DNA of 46,219 bases from an uncultured Massilia sp. (GTDB lineage: Bacteria > Pseudomonadota > Gammaproteobacteria > Burkholderiales > Burkholderiaceae_D). How positions within the stretch are numbered: the stretch's first letter is position 1; each line of letters opens with the position of its first letter. The translations under genes and the position numbers were made by a program. Shown one piece after another: positions 15,403-23,655 of the stretch. The stretch spans positions 1 through 46,219 of the forward strand of contig CAJYXO010000237.1 in NCBI GenBank assembly GCA_913778765.1, read 5' to 3'. Under the pieces are notes generated by a model. It ran no database searches and had not been told where the DNA came from. It saw only the letters and a list, made by a program, of their open reading frames with translations.

Positions 15403-17337
15403 ATGCAAGATATTCAAGAATACGGCGCCTGGCGCGCCCGCCTGGCCGACGCGCTGGAACAATACCGCGGCTGGGTCGGCGCCGCCGAACTGCTGGACGG
15501 CGCGGCCGAGCAGAGACTGGCGCGCGCCCTCGCCCGCGTGCGCGACGACCGCCTGTCGGTGGCCTTCGTGGCCGAGTTCTCGCGCGGGAAATCCGAACTG
15601 ATCAACGCGATCTTCTTCGCCGACTACGGCCAGCGCATCGTCCCGTCCAGCCCGGGCCGCACCACCATGTGCCCGACCGAGCTGGCCTACGACCCGGCGC
15701 TGGAACCCTGCATCCGCCTGCTGCCGATCGAGACCCGCGCCCAGCGCCTGGCCACCAGCGATTACCGCGAAGACCCCGCCGCCTGGACCGTGCTGCCGCT
15801 TGACCTGTCCTCGCCCGAGCGCATGCACCAGACCTTCCTGCAGGTCAGCATGACGCGCCGCGTCAGCGTCGATGAAGCCCGCAGCTACGACCTGTACGAT
15901 CCGGACGACGCGGACCTGGCGGGCGCGGTCGGCGACGACGGCCTGGTCGAGATCCCGCAGTGGCGGCACGCCCTGATCAACTTCCCGCACCCGCTGCTCA
16001 AGCAGGGCCTGGTGATCCTCGATACGCCGGGCCTGAACGCGATCGGCACCGAGCCGGAGCTGACCCTCAACCTGATCCCGAACGCGCACGCGGTGCTGTT
16101 CATCCTGGCCGCCGAAACCGGCGTCACCAAGAGCGACATCGAAGTCTGGCGCACGCACATCGGCGCCGGCCCGGGACGGATCGTGGTGCTGAACAAGATC
16201 GACGCCCTGTGGGACGAGCTGCGCACCGAACAGGAGAACGATGCCGCGATCGCGCGCCAGCAGGAAAGCAGCGCCCAGCTGCTGGGCGTCAACGCACACC
16301 AGGTGTTCCCGGTGTCGGCGCAGAAGGCGCTGGTCGCGCGCGTGAACGCCGACATGACCCTGTTCGTCAAGAGCCGCATCGGCCAGCTCGAATCGGCGCT
16401 GTTCAACGAACTCATTCCGGCGCGCCAGGACATCCTGCGCCGCCAGCTGCGCGAGGACATGGACGCGATCGCCGCCGGCCAGCAGGCCCTGCTCGGCGCC
16501 CGCATCCGCGACCTGGTCGAGCAGCTCCAGGAACTGCAAAGCCTGCGCGGCAAGAACCAGGGCGTGATCGCCCACATGATGCGCCGCGTCGAGATGGAAA
16601 AGAAGGAGTTCGACGCCAGCCTGTTCAAGCTGCAGGGCACGCGCGCCGTGTTCGCGACGCTGTCGACGGAGCTGTACAGCAGCATCGGCATGGACGTGAT
16701 GCAGGAACAGGTCGAGGCCGTGCGCAAGGCGATGGAAGGGGTACGCTTCGCCACCGGCATGCGCGCGCCGGTGCGCCAGTTCTTCGACGAGGCGCGCGCC
16801 AGGCTGGACGCCTCGACCGGCAAGATCGGCGAGATCGGCGCAATGATGGACACCATGTACCGCAAGTTCTCGGCCGAGCACGGCCTGGCGCTGGCCATGC
16901 CGATGACCTTGTCGCTGGCGCGCTACCAGCTTGATATCGACGCCATCGAAGCGATCTGGCAAAAGCAGTTCGGCACCGCGACCCTCCTGATCACCAGCCG
17001 CGGCGCCCTGCTGGAGCGCTTCGTCGATTCGATCGCGGCGCGCGTGAAGCAGACCTTCCGCGCCGCGAACGCGGACGTCGAGGCCTGGCTGAAGGTGATC
17101 ATGGCGCCGCTCGAGGCGCAGATCCGCCAGCACCGCGAACAGCTGCGGCACCGCCAATCGTCGATCCAGCGCATCCACGATGCGACCGAGAGCCTGGAGC
17201 AGAAGATCGCGGCCTTCGAAGCGGCCCAGCGCGACCTCGAGCAGGTCAAGGCGCGGCTTGGCGTGCTGGCCGGTGCGGTGACGCGGGTGCTGGACGAGGC
17301 GGCGGATGCGGACGCGCCGGCGCTGGAGGCTGCGTGA
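15403..17337 (+). CDS. Dynamin-like GTPase
   Basis: The 644-residue protein (ATG 15403; an in-frame GTG at 15382 is possible) is a large GTPase of the bacterial dynamin-like type. The P-loop is in AEFSRGKSELINAIF at about residues 58-72. The switch-I threonine is in PGRTTMCPTEL, G3 is VILDTPGLNAIG, and G4 is VLNKIDALWDEL. The C-terminal half is helical with long coiled-coil-like stretches rich in Glu, Gln and Arg, as expected of a stalk domain. Such proteins remodel membranes. A clear transmembrane helix is not visible. It begins 21 bases after mutM and its stop overlaps the GTG of mutY (GTGA), so it belongs to a mutM-GTPase-mutY operon. A role alongside DNA repair is not established. Confidence 0.87.
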   Translation: MQDIQEYGAWRARLADALEQYRGWVGAAELLDGAAEQRLARALARVRDDRLSVAFVAEFSRGKSELINAIFFADYGQRIVPSSPGRTTMCPTELAYDPALEPCIRLLPIETRAQRLATSDYREDPAAWTVLPLDLSSPERMHQTFLQVSMTRRVSVDEARSYDLYDPDDADLAGAVGDDGLVEIPQWRHALINFPHPLLKQGLVILDTPGLNAIGTEPELTLNLIPNAHAVLFILAAETGVTKSDIEVWRTHIGAGPGRIVVLNKIDALWDELRTEQENDAAIARQQESSAQLLGVNAHQVFPVSAQKALVARVNADMTLFVKSRIGQLESALFNELIPARQDILRRQLREDMDAIAAGQQALLGARIRDLVEQLQELQSLRGKNQGVIAHMMRRVEMEKKEFDASLFKLQGTRAVFATLSTELYSSIGMDVMQEQVEAVRKAMEGVRFATGMRAPVRQFFDEARARLDASTGKIGEIGAMMDTMYRKFSAEHGLALAMPMTLSLARYQLDIDAIEAIWQKQFGTATLLITSRGALLERFVDSIAARVKQTFRAANADVEAWLKVIMAPLEAQIRQHREQLRHRQSSIQRIHDATESLEQKIAAFEAAQRDLEQVKARLGVLAGAVTRVLDEAADADAPALEAA

Positions 17338-18446
17338 AACGCCTGACCGAATTCGACACCGACGCCCTCGCCGACCCCAGCTTCTCGCGCGCCGTGATCG
17401 ACTGGCAGCGCCGGCACGGCCGCCACGCGCTGCCGTGGCAGAACACGCGCGACGCCTACCGGATCTGGCTGTCCGAAATCATGCTGCAGCAGACCCAGGT
17501 CGCCGCGGTGCTCGGCTATTACGCGCGCTTCCTGGAGCGCTTCCCCACCGTGCAGGCGCTGGCCGAAGCGCCGGTCGAGGACGTGATGACCTATTGGGCC
17601 GGCCTCGGCTACTACACGCGGGCGCGCAACCTGCACGCCTGCGCACGGCGCGTGGTTGCCGAATATGGCGGCGTGTTTCCGTCCGATCCGGCGCTGCTGG
17701 CCGAGCTGCCGGGCATCGGCCGCTCGACCGCGGCCGCCATCTCCGCGTTCTCGAGCGGCACGCGGGCGGCAATCCTGGACGGGAACGTCAAGCGCGTGTT
17801 CGCGCGCGTGTTCGGCATCGACCAGTATCCGGGCCTGAAACCGGTGGAAGACGCGCTGTGGCGCCGCGCCGAGGCCCTGCTGCCATCGGATGAGGGGATC
17901 GAATCGTATACCCAGGGCCTGATGGACCTGGGCGCCACTTTGTGCACGCGCTCGAAACCCGACTGCGCGCGCTGCCCGCTGCAGGACCGCTGCGTGGCGT
18001 ACGCAACGGGACGCACCGCCGAACTGCCGGTGCGCAAACCGAAAAAGGCGACGCCGGAAAAGCGCGCGCAGATGCTGGTCGTGATCGACCGCGGCCAGGT
18101 GCTGCTCGAGCAGCGGCCTGGCACGGGGATCTGGGGCGGGCTGCTGTCGCTGCCGGAGGTGGATGGGCATGTGATGCTGGACGCCGAAGAGCTGGACGTC
18201 AGCGCCGTTGCCGAAGCGGCCGAAAAGTTCGGTACGGTGGAAGAGACCGAAGCGCTGCTGCCGCTGGAGCACGGCTTCACGCACTACAAGCTGCACATCC
18301 ACCCCTACCGCATCGCGCTGGCCGCGCGCGCCGACCTGCCGGCCGGCTACCTGTGGTGGGACCTGGCCCGCATCGACGAGGCGGCGTTGCCCTCGCCGAT
18401 CAAGAAGCTGCTGGGGCTGCTGGGCCAACCCTCCCTATTCGCTTGA
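17334..18446 (+). CDS. mutY: A/G-specific adenine glycosylase
   Basis: MutY removes adenine paired with 8-oxoguanine. The 370-residue product has the catalytic glutamate in WLSEIMLQQTQV, the helix-hairpin-helix LPGIGRSTAAAI, the catalytic aspartate in AILDGNVKRVFAR, and a 4Fe-4S loop with spacing C-x6-C-x2-C-x5-C in CTRSKPDCARCPLQDRC. The C-terminal domain is NUDIX-like (GTGIWGGLLSLPEV). The start is GTG, overlapping the TGA of the dynamin-like gene by four bases, with GGAGG four bases upstream. It converges on dgt; a strong inverted repeat lies between them. Confidence 0.97.
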   Translation: MKRLTEFDTDALADPSFSRAVIDWQRRHGRHALPWQNTRDAYRIWLSEIMLQQTQVAAVLGYYARFLERFPTVQALAEAPVEDVMTYWAGLGYYTRARNLHACARRVVAEYGGVFPSDPALLAELPGIGRSTAAAISAFSSGTRAAILDGNVKRVFARVFGIDQYPGLKPVEDALWRRAEALLPSDEGIESYTQGLMDLGATLCTRSKPDCARCPLQDRCVAYATGRTAELPVRKPKKATPEKRAQMLVVIDRGQVLLEQRPGTGIWGGLLSLPEVDGHVMLDAEELDVSAVAEAAEKFGTVEETEALLPLEHGFTHYKLHIHPYRIALAARADLPAGYLWWDLARIDEAALPSPIKKLLGLLGQPSLFA

Positions 18447-18453
18447 CCTGAAA

Positions 18454-18529
18454 CAAACCGGGGTCAGACTCCGGATTTTGGAAATAGCCTGACGGCAGTT
18501 GCCAAAAACGGGAGTCTGACCCCGGTTTG
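18454..18529. repeat. Long inverted repeat between mutY and dgt
   Basis: The arms 18454-18481 and 18502-18529 match as inverted repeats at 26 of 28 positions, starting CAAACCGGGGTCAGACTCC, around a 20-base loop. The repeat fills almost the entire gap between the convergent mutY and dgt genes and ends two bases before the dgt stop. It could act as a bidirectional transcription terminator without a T-run, or be a dispersed repeat; GGGTCAGAC-type palindromes are common between betaproteobacterial genes. Confidence 0.85.
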
Positions 18530-18530
18530 A

Positions 18531-19670
18531 TTAAAGTTCGTCGAGCGAGAAGATGCGCTTGTGTTCGCGGATCGCGTAGCGGTCCGTCATGCCGGCGATG
18601 TAGTCGGCGATCTTGCGCGCCTGTTTCAGGGTGTCGCCCGAGGCCACCTGGTAGTCGAAAGGCAGCAGCACCGGGTCGGTCATGAAGGCGGTGAACAGTT
18701 CGCGCACGATGCGGCTGGCTTTCACGCGCATGCGGTTGACCTTGTAGTGGCGGTACAGGTTCGCATACAGGAAGCGCTTCAGGGCCGTGGTTTCTTCGCG
18801 CATCTTCGGCGAGAAGCGGATCAGCGGCGGGCCGTCGCGCACGTCGTCGATGCTCTGCGGCGCGGCTTCCTTCAGCAGCCGGCAGGACTCCTCGACCAGG
18901 TCGGCGGTCATCGCCGTGATCATCAGGCGGATCGTCTCGTACAGCTCGCGCCGGCCCGGCAGGCCCGGATACTGCTGCACCACTTGCCGGTGCAGGCGCG
19001 CGAACAGCTCGACTTCTTCCATCTGCTTCATGCTCAGCAGGCCGGAACGCAGGCCGTCGTCGATGTCGTGGTTGTTGTACGCGATCTCGTCGGCCAGGTT
19101 GGCCAGCTGGGCTTCCAGGCTGGGCTGCTTCTTGTCGATGAAGCGCAGGCCGAGCTCGCCCAGCTGGCGCGCATTCGTCAGCGAGCAGTGCTTCAGGATG
19201 CCTTCGCGCGTCTCGAAGCTCAGGTTCAGGCCATCGAAGGCGCCGTAGTGCTCTTCCAGGTGGTCAACCACGCGCAGGCTCTGCAGGTTGTGCTCGAAGC
19301 CGCCGTGGTCCTGCATGCATTCGTTCAGCACGTCCTGGCCGACGTGGCCGAAGGGCGTGTGGCCGAGGTCATGGGCCAGCGAGACCGCTTCGACCAGGTC
19401 TTCGTTCAGGCGCAGGCTGCGCGCCAGCGTGCGCGCGATCTGCGCCACTTCGATCGAATGCGTCAGGCGGGTGCGGAACAGGTCGCCCTCGTGGTTGAGG
19501 AAGACCTGGGTTTTGTATTCCAGCCGGCGGAAGGCGGTGGAGTGGATGATGCGGTCGCGGTCGCGCTGGAATTCGCTGCGCGAGCCGGCCGGCGGCTCCG
19601 CATGGCGACGTCCACGCGACTTCGACGAATGCGCTGCATACGGAGCCAGGTGGGCGTCGAAATCGATCAT
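18531..19670 (-). CDS. dgt: Deoxyguanosinetriphosphate triphosphohydrolase-like protein
   Basis: Dgt-family enzymes hydrolyse dNTPs to deoxynucleosides and triphosphate. The 379-residue protein has the N-terminal [20 protein letters not shown] and the HD signature spread over [12 protein letters not shown] (first His), [12 protein letters not shown] (HD pair) and [17 protein letters not shown] (distal Asp). Its length matches the short class of dGTPase-like proteins rather than the 505-residue E. coli enzyme. The ATG overlaps the stop of the aroK-aroB gene (ATGA), as in the conserved aroK-aroB-dgt run. Confidence 0.93.
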   Translation of the reverse strand: MIDFDAHLAPYAAHSSKSRGRRHAEPPAGSRSEFQRDRDRIIHSTAFRRLEYKTQVFLNHEGDLFRTRLTHSIEVAQIARTLARSLRLNEDLVEAVSLAHDLGHTPFGHVGQDVLNECMQDHGGFEHNLQSLRVVDHLEEHYGAFDGLNLSFETREGILKHCSLTNARQLGELGLRFIDKKQPSLEAQLANLADEIAYNNHDIDDGLRSGLLSMKQMEEVELFARLHRQVVQQYPGLPGRRELYETIRLMITAMTADLVEESCRLLKEAAPQSIDDVRDGPPLIRFSPKMREETTALKRFLYANLYRHYKVNRMRVKASRIVRELFTAFMTDPVLLPFDYQVASGDTLKQARKIADYIAGMTDRYAIREHKRIFSLDEL

Positions 19671-21337
19671 CGGGCGTTCTTCCTCACGGAAGCGTCCAGG
19701 GTCGCCAGCAGCTGATCCTGCGGCGCGCCGGTGATGCTGGGGCTGCCCAGCGGCTTGAGCAGGATGAACTTGATCGCCCCGCCCTCGTTCTTCTTGTCGA
19801 CTTCCATCAGCTCGATCCAGCGCGCATGGCCCAGGTCAGGCGCTTCGACCGGCAACCCGGCCGCCTTCACCAGGCGACGCACGCGCACGGCGCTGTCGGC
19901 ATCCAGCAGGCCGAGACGATGCGACAGGTCCGCCGCCATCACCATGCCGCAGCCGACCGCCTCGCCGTGCAGCCATTCGCCGTAACCGAGGCCGTTCTCG
20001 ATCGCGTGGCCGAAGGTGTGGCCGAAGTTCAGCACCGCCCGCAGGCCGCCTTCGCGCTCGTCGCGCCGGACGACATCGGCCTTGATCTCGCAGGATCGCA
20101 GGATCGCGTGCGCCAGCGCGGCTGAATCGCGCGCGACCAGCTTGCCGATGTTCGCCTCGATCCAGTCGAAGAAGCCCAGATCCAGCACGGCGCCGTGCTT
20201 GATCACCTCCGCCAGGCCGGCCGACAGCTCCCTGGCCGGCAGCGTGTCGAGGGTCGCGGTGTCAGCGATCACGGCGCGCGGCTGGTAGAAGGCGCCGATC
20301 ATGTTCTTGCCGAGCGGGTGGTTGATGCCGGTCTTGCCGCCCACCGAAGAGTCGACCTGGGACAGCAGGGTCGTCGGGATCTGCACGAAGGGCACGCCGC
20401 GCATGTAGCTGGCGGCCGCATAGCCGGTCAGGTCGCCGATCACGCCGCCGCCCAGCGCCACCAGGGTGGTCTTGCGGTCGCACTTGTTGGCCAGCAGGGC
20501 GTCGAACACCAGGTTCAGGCTCTGCCAGTTCTTGTGCTCCTCGCCGTCCGGCAACACGATCGTGACGACCTCGCGGCCCGCCGCGCGCAGCGGTTCCGTC
20601 ACCTTGTCCAGGTAGAGCGGCGCGATGGTGGTGTTGGTGACGATCGCCACCTTGCCGCCGCCGGCGCCGATGTGGCGGTTCAGCAGCGCGCCGTCGTCCA
20701 GCAGGCCGCGGCCGATGAGGATGGGGTAGCTGCGTTCGCCCAGCTCGACGTTAAGGGTGGTACATGGCTGTTCGTTCATATGCGTGCGTGGCTTGGACCG
20801 CTGGCGCCCCGCTTCGAGCGCGGCCAGCTGGTCCACGATGGTCTGGACCATCGATTGTACGTTAGGCCGGCCGGTATCGATCACGAGGTCGGCAATCTCG
20901 CGGTACAGCGGTTCGCGCTGGGAGGTCAGGTCTTCCAGCTTCCTGCGTGGATCGGCGGTCTGCAGCAGCGGGCGGTTCTTGTCGTGCGAGGTGCGCGCCA
21001 GGATGCTGTTGACGCTGGCGCGCAGGTAGACCACGGTGCCGCGCTCGGCCAGCAGGCGCCGGCTGTCCGGATTCAGCACGGCGCCGCCGCCGGTGGCCAG
21101 CACCAGGCCGCTGCCCGCCGTCAGCTCGCGGATCATGTCGGCTTCGCGCCGGCGGAAGCTGGCCTCGCCTTCGATCTCGAAGATCCACGGCACCGACGCG
21201 CCGGTGCGGGCCTCGATCTCGTGGTCCGAATCTGCGAAGGTCATGCCCAGCCGGCGCGCCAGCATGCGCCCGATGGTGGTCTTGCCGGCGCCCATCAGGC
21301 CGACCAGGAATATGTTGTTGCGCTTCGAATCGGCCAC
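19667..21337 (-). CDS. aroKB: Fused shikimate kinase / 3-dehydroquinate synthase
   Basis: One open frame of 556 residues carries two shikimate-pathway enzymes. Residues 1 to about 172 are shikimate kinase: Walker A GLMGAGKT, the substrate aspartates of DSDHEIE, and [10 protein letters not shown] short linker ends at His186. Met187 (ATG at 20779) starts a full 3-dehydroquinate synthase with [19 protein letters not shown] for NAD binding, the metal-site [10 protein letters not shown] and EVDKKNEG. In related bacteria aroK and aroB are usually two adjacent genes; no stop separates them here. Internal initiation at Met187 is possible, but no good ribosome site precedes it. The start is GTG at 21337, just past a terminator, so the gene probably has its own promoter or a leader. 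It overlaps dgt by four bases. Confidence 0.9.
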   Translation of the reverse strand: MADSKRNNIFLVGLMGAGKTTIGRMLARRLGMTFADSDHEIEARTGASVPWIFEIEGEASFRRREADMIRELTAGSGLVLATGGGAVLNPDSRRLLAERGTVVYLRASVNSILARTSHDKNRPLLQTADPRRKLEDLTSQREPLYREIADLVIDTGRPNVQSMVQTIVDQLAALEAGRQRSKPRTHMNEQPCTTLNVELGERSYPILIGRGLLDDGALLNRHIGAGGGKVAIVTNTTIAPLYLDKVTEPLRAAGREVVTIVLPDGEEHKNWQSLNLVFDALLANKCDRKTTLVALGGGVIGDLTGYAAASYMRGVPFVQIPTTLLSQVDSSVGGKTGINHPLGKNMIGAFYQPRAVIADTATLDTLPARELSAGLAEVIKHGAVLDLGFFDWIEANIGKLVARDSAALAHAILRSCEIKADVVRRDEREGGLRAVLNFGHTFGHAIENGLGYGEWLHGEAVGCGMVMAADLSHRLGLLDADSAVRVRRLVKAAGLPVEAPDLGHARWIELMEVDKKNEGGAIKFILLKPLGSPSITGAPQDQLLATLDASVRKNAR

Positions 21338-21342
21338 GTTCG

Positions 21343-21385
21343 TTCAAAAAAATAAAAAACGGCCAAGTATCTCACCTGGCCGTTT
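21343..21385 (-). terminator. Rho-independent terminator upstream of aroKB
   Basis: On the minus strand AAACGGCCA (21385-21377) and TGGCCGTTT (21365-21357) form a nine-pair stem, followed by a T-rich run to 21343. It ends transcription from the pil operon and Ig-like lipoprotein gene. Its T-run reaches within six bases of the aroKB start codon. Confidence 0.85.
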
Positions 21386-21485
21386 GCTTTCCTATCGGGG
21401 TGCACGTGTTGTACAGGTCAGTGCCAGTGTAACCGGAAACAAACCTTGCCGGTCTTATACTTGCAGCCCGACGTCGCTGCGCTGC

Positions 21486-23618
21486 TTATTGCGAACTGAA
21501 CATGAAAGGCGTCGACTTGCTTCGCGGCGTGGTCACTTGCAGGGTAAAACTGCCTGCGGCACAGCCATCGTCCGGCTTGATAATGGCTGAGTGGATCGTG
21601 CCACCGATGATGTTCGACGACGGCACGCTCGACGGTGCGATCGTCCCGACCGACAGCTTGGCCGCATCCGTGCTTGCGATCGTGGTCCCGCTCGGCAATG
21701 GGTTGTTGTTCGAATCGCTCAGGCGGAAATACAAGGGCTGCGAGGTGCAACCGGCACCGGCAACGCCGGCGATCTTGCTCGGGTCGCCATCGCTCGTCGT
21801 CCAGTCACGGCAAGCGCCGTTGCTGGTGCAGACCTGGCGCGTCAGGATGGCGGTCGAGTTGCTGAAAACGATCTCGACCGAGCTGCGGATGTAGTTCAGG
21901 CCCCACTTGCCGTCGCCCTGGCTGGTGTACGCCGCGTGGCCATACGGGAACGGCAGGTCGCCCTTCGCCGATTCGTACTTGCCGTCCAGCGTATTCCCCC
22001 CGGTCATACTGGCGACCGAGCCCTGGTAGCCGGTATCGAGGAAGGGGTCGCCCATGTCGGTGAAGCGTTCACCGCCGGACAGGCAGGTGTCGACCAGCGG
22101 ACGGTAGACGGTCGGCACCTTGCCGGTGACCGGATCGACATAGTTGGTGCAGCTGTACTGGCCGTCGCCGTTCTCGTCGACGAAATCCTCGATGCCCTGC
22201 GCGTAGGCCAGGACCGTCACGCGGCCGTTAAGCGGGCGGAAGTTCTGGCTGACCAGCGGGACCGAACAGGCGCCGTCGACCGTGGTGCAGGCGCCCTGGG
22301 CCGCGCTGCCGACGGCGCCGCCCTCGGTGACGAAGTTGATCGCGGTGCCGTTCGATACCGGGTTGCCGTACTGGTCGGCCAGGCGCACGGTAATGTTGGC
22401 GATCATGCCGTCGACTTCGCCGCCTTCGATATTGTATTTGTCGACACTCATCGACATCGATTTCTGGATCGGCAGGCCGGTCGACACCGTCAGCGCGTCC
22501 GACAGGCCGCTGACCGTCACGTTGTTGCGCGTCGCCGTGGCGGTGACGCGCACCGGGGTCGGGATCGTGCCCGACGAGACCATGGTGCTGACATTGCCGC
22601 TGGCGTCGGTGGTCGCGCGCGCCGGCGTCACGCTCAGGCCGCCGGTCGTGGTGGTCGCCGCGAAGTCGACGTCGACGCCGGGCAGGCCGTTGTTGTGATT
22701 GTCGACGACACGGAAGGTCAGTTGGGCAGATTCCGAGCGGCCCTGGCCGCCCGAGCCCTTCAGCACGATCGACGAGCCGCTGAGGTTGGAACTGACGAAC
22801 TGGATGCTGCCGATGTTGGCCGCCGCGACGGGAACACTGATGGTCTGGCTGGAGCTGCCGGCCGAAACGGTGATCACGTCGGTGCCGCGCGTGCAGCCGT
22901 TGTTGGTATAGGTCGCGAGCTGGACGCCGTTCGCCAGCGCGCCCGGCACCAGGGTCGCGGTGCTGTCGCCGACGCACAGCGAGGTCAGGCTCAGGCCCGG
23001 GGCCGTGGTGGCCGGCTCGCTGCCGTTCTTGAGCGGGATGTTCAGGGATAGCGTATTGAAGGCGGGCAGCGTCCCGGCCGGCGCCGGCACGAAGGAGAGC
23101 GCACCGACCGTCAGCGGCGCAGCGCCGAAGCTCAGGTTCACGGTCGCCGTCGAGGTCTGTTTTTCCAGGTCGACCGAGGTCACGTTGATCGCCAGGGCGC
23201 CGGACGAAGTGGTGCTGGCCGAGCGGACCTTGATCGTGGCAACGCCGGACGCGTCGGTCGTCGCGGAACCGCTCGACGGGTCGAACACGACCATGCCGCT
23301 GGTACCGGGCGCAAACGTCACCAGCGCACCGACTGCCGGCTTGCCCGACGCCAGGGTCACGGTGGCCGTGATGGTCGCGGTCTCGCCACCGGCGATACTG
23401 GTGGTTGGCGTGCCCTTGCCGTCCACCACGGCCAGGGTGGTCTTCGCCACGGCGGGGGTGGTCGTACCACCGGTACCGCCAGTCCCGCCGGTACTGCCGG
23501 TGCCGCTGCCGACCGAACCCGGATTGCCGCCGCCGCCGCCGCAGGCGGCCAGCACCAGCGCCATCAGCAGCGCCGTCGCGGCGGGCGCGCCGCGGCGCGA
23601 AATCATCGTCTTGCTCAT
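21486..23618 (-). CDS. Large surface lipoprotein with bacterial Ig-like (Big_1) repeats
   Basis: The 710-residue protein has a lipoprotein signal with lipobox LAAC, then a glycine/serine/threonine-rich linker. At least three invasin-type Ig-like domains follow. Each shows a V-x-A/G-x-x-V-x-F strand and an ATTDASG turn: GKPAVGALVTFAPG with SATTDASGVATIKV, then LPGVDVDFAATTTT with ARATTDASGNVSTMV, then YGNPVSNGTAINFVTEGG. A later DENGDGQYS resembles a calcium-binding loop. It is probably anchored in the outer membrane and exposed, so adhesion or a link to the pilus is plausible but unproven. It starts 37 bases after pilQ on the same strand and is followed by an intrinsic terminator, so it is likely the last gene of the pil operon. 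Two in-frame ATGs (23618 and 23606) are possible starts. Confidence 0.8.
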   Translation of the reverse strand: MSKTMISRRGAPAATALLMALVLAACGGGGGNPGSVGSGTGSTGGTGGTGGTTTPAVAKTTLAVVDGKGTPTTSIAGGETATITATVTLASGKPAVGALVTFAPGTSGMVVFDPSSGSATTDASGVATIKVRSASTTSSGALAINVTSVDLEKQTSTATVNLSFGAAPLTVGALSFVPAPAGTLPAFNTLSLNIPLKNGSEPATTAPGLSLTSLCVGDSTATLVPGALANGVQLATYTNNGCTRGTDVITVSAGSSSQTISVPVAAANIGSIQFVSSNLSGSSIVLKGSGGQGRSESAQLTFRVVDNHNNGLPGVDVDFAATTTTGGLSVTPARATTDASGNVSTMVSSGTIPTPVRVTATATRNNVTVSGLSDALTVSTGLPIQKSMSMSVDKYNIEGGEVDGMIANITVRLADQYGNPVSNGTAINFVTEGGAVGSAAQGACTTVDGACSVPLVSQNFRPLNGRVTVLAYAQGIEDFVDENGDGQYSCTNYVDPVTGKVPTVYRPLVDTCLSGGERFTDMGDPFLDTGYQGSVASMTGGNTLDGKYESAKGDLPFPYGHAAYTSQGDGKWGLNYIRSSVEIVFSNSTAILTRQVCTSNGACRDWTTSDGDPSKIAGVAGAGCTSQPLYFRLSDSNNNPLPSGTTIASTDAAKLSVGTIAPSSVPSSNIIGGTIHSAIIKPDDGCAAGSFTLQVTTPRSKSTPFMFSSQ

Positions 23619-23655
23619 TTCTGCCTTCTTCTTGTTGGTTGGGTTATTCGTCGGA

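Noticed and set aside
14542..17178. 878-codon minus-strand frame opposite mutM and the dynamin-like gene
   Set aside because: mutM and the GTPase have intact motifs on the plus strand; the opposing frame has repetitive shadow composition.
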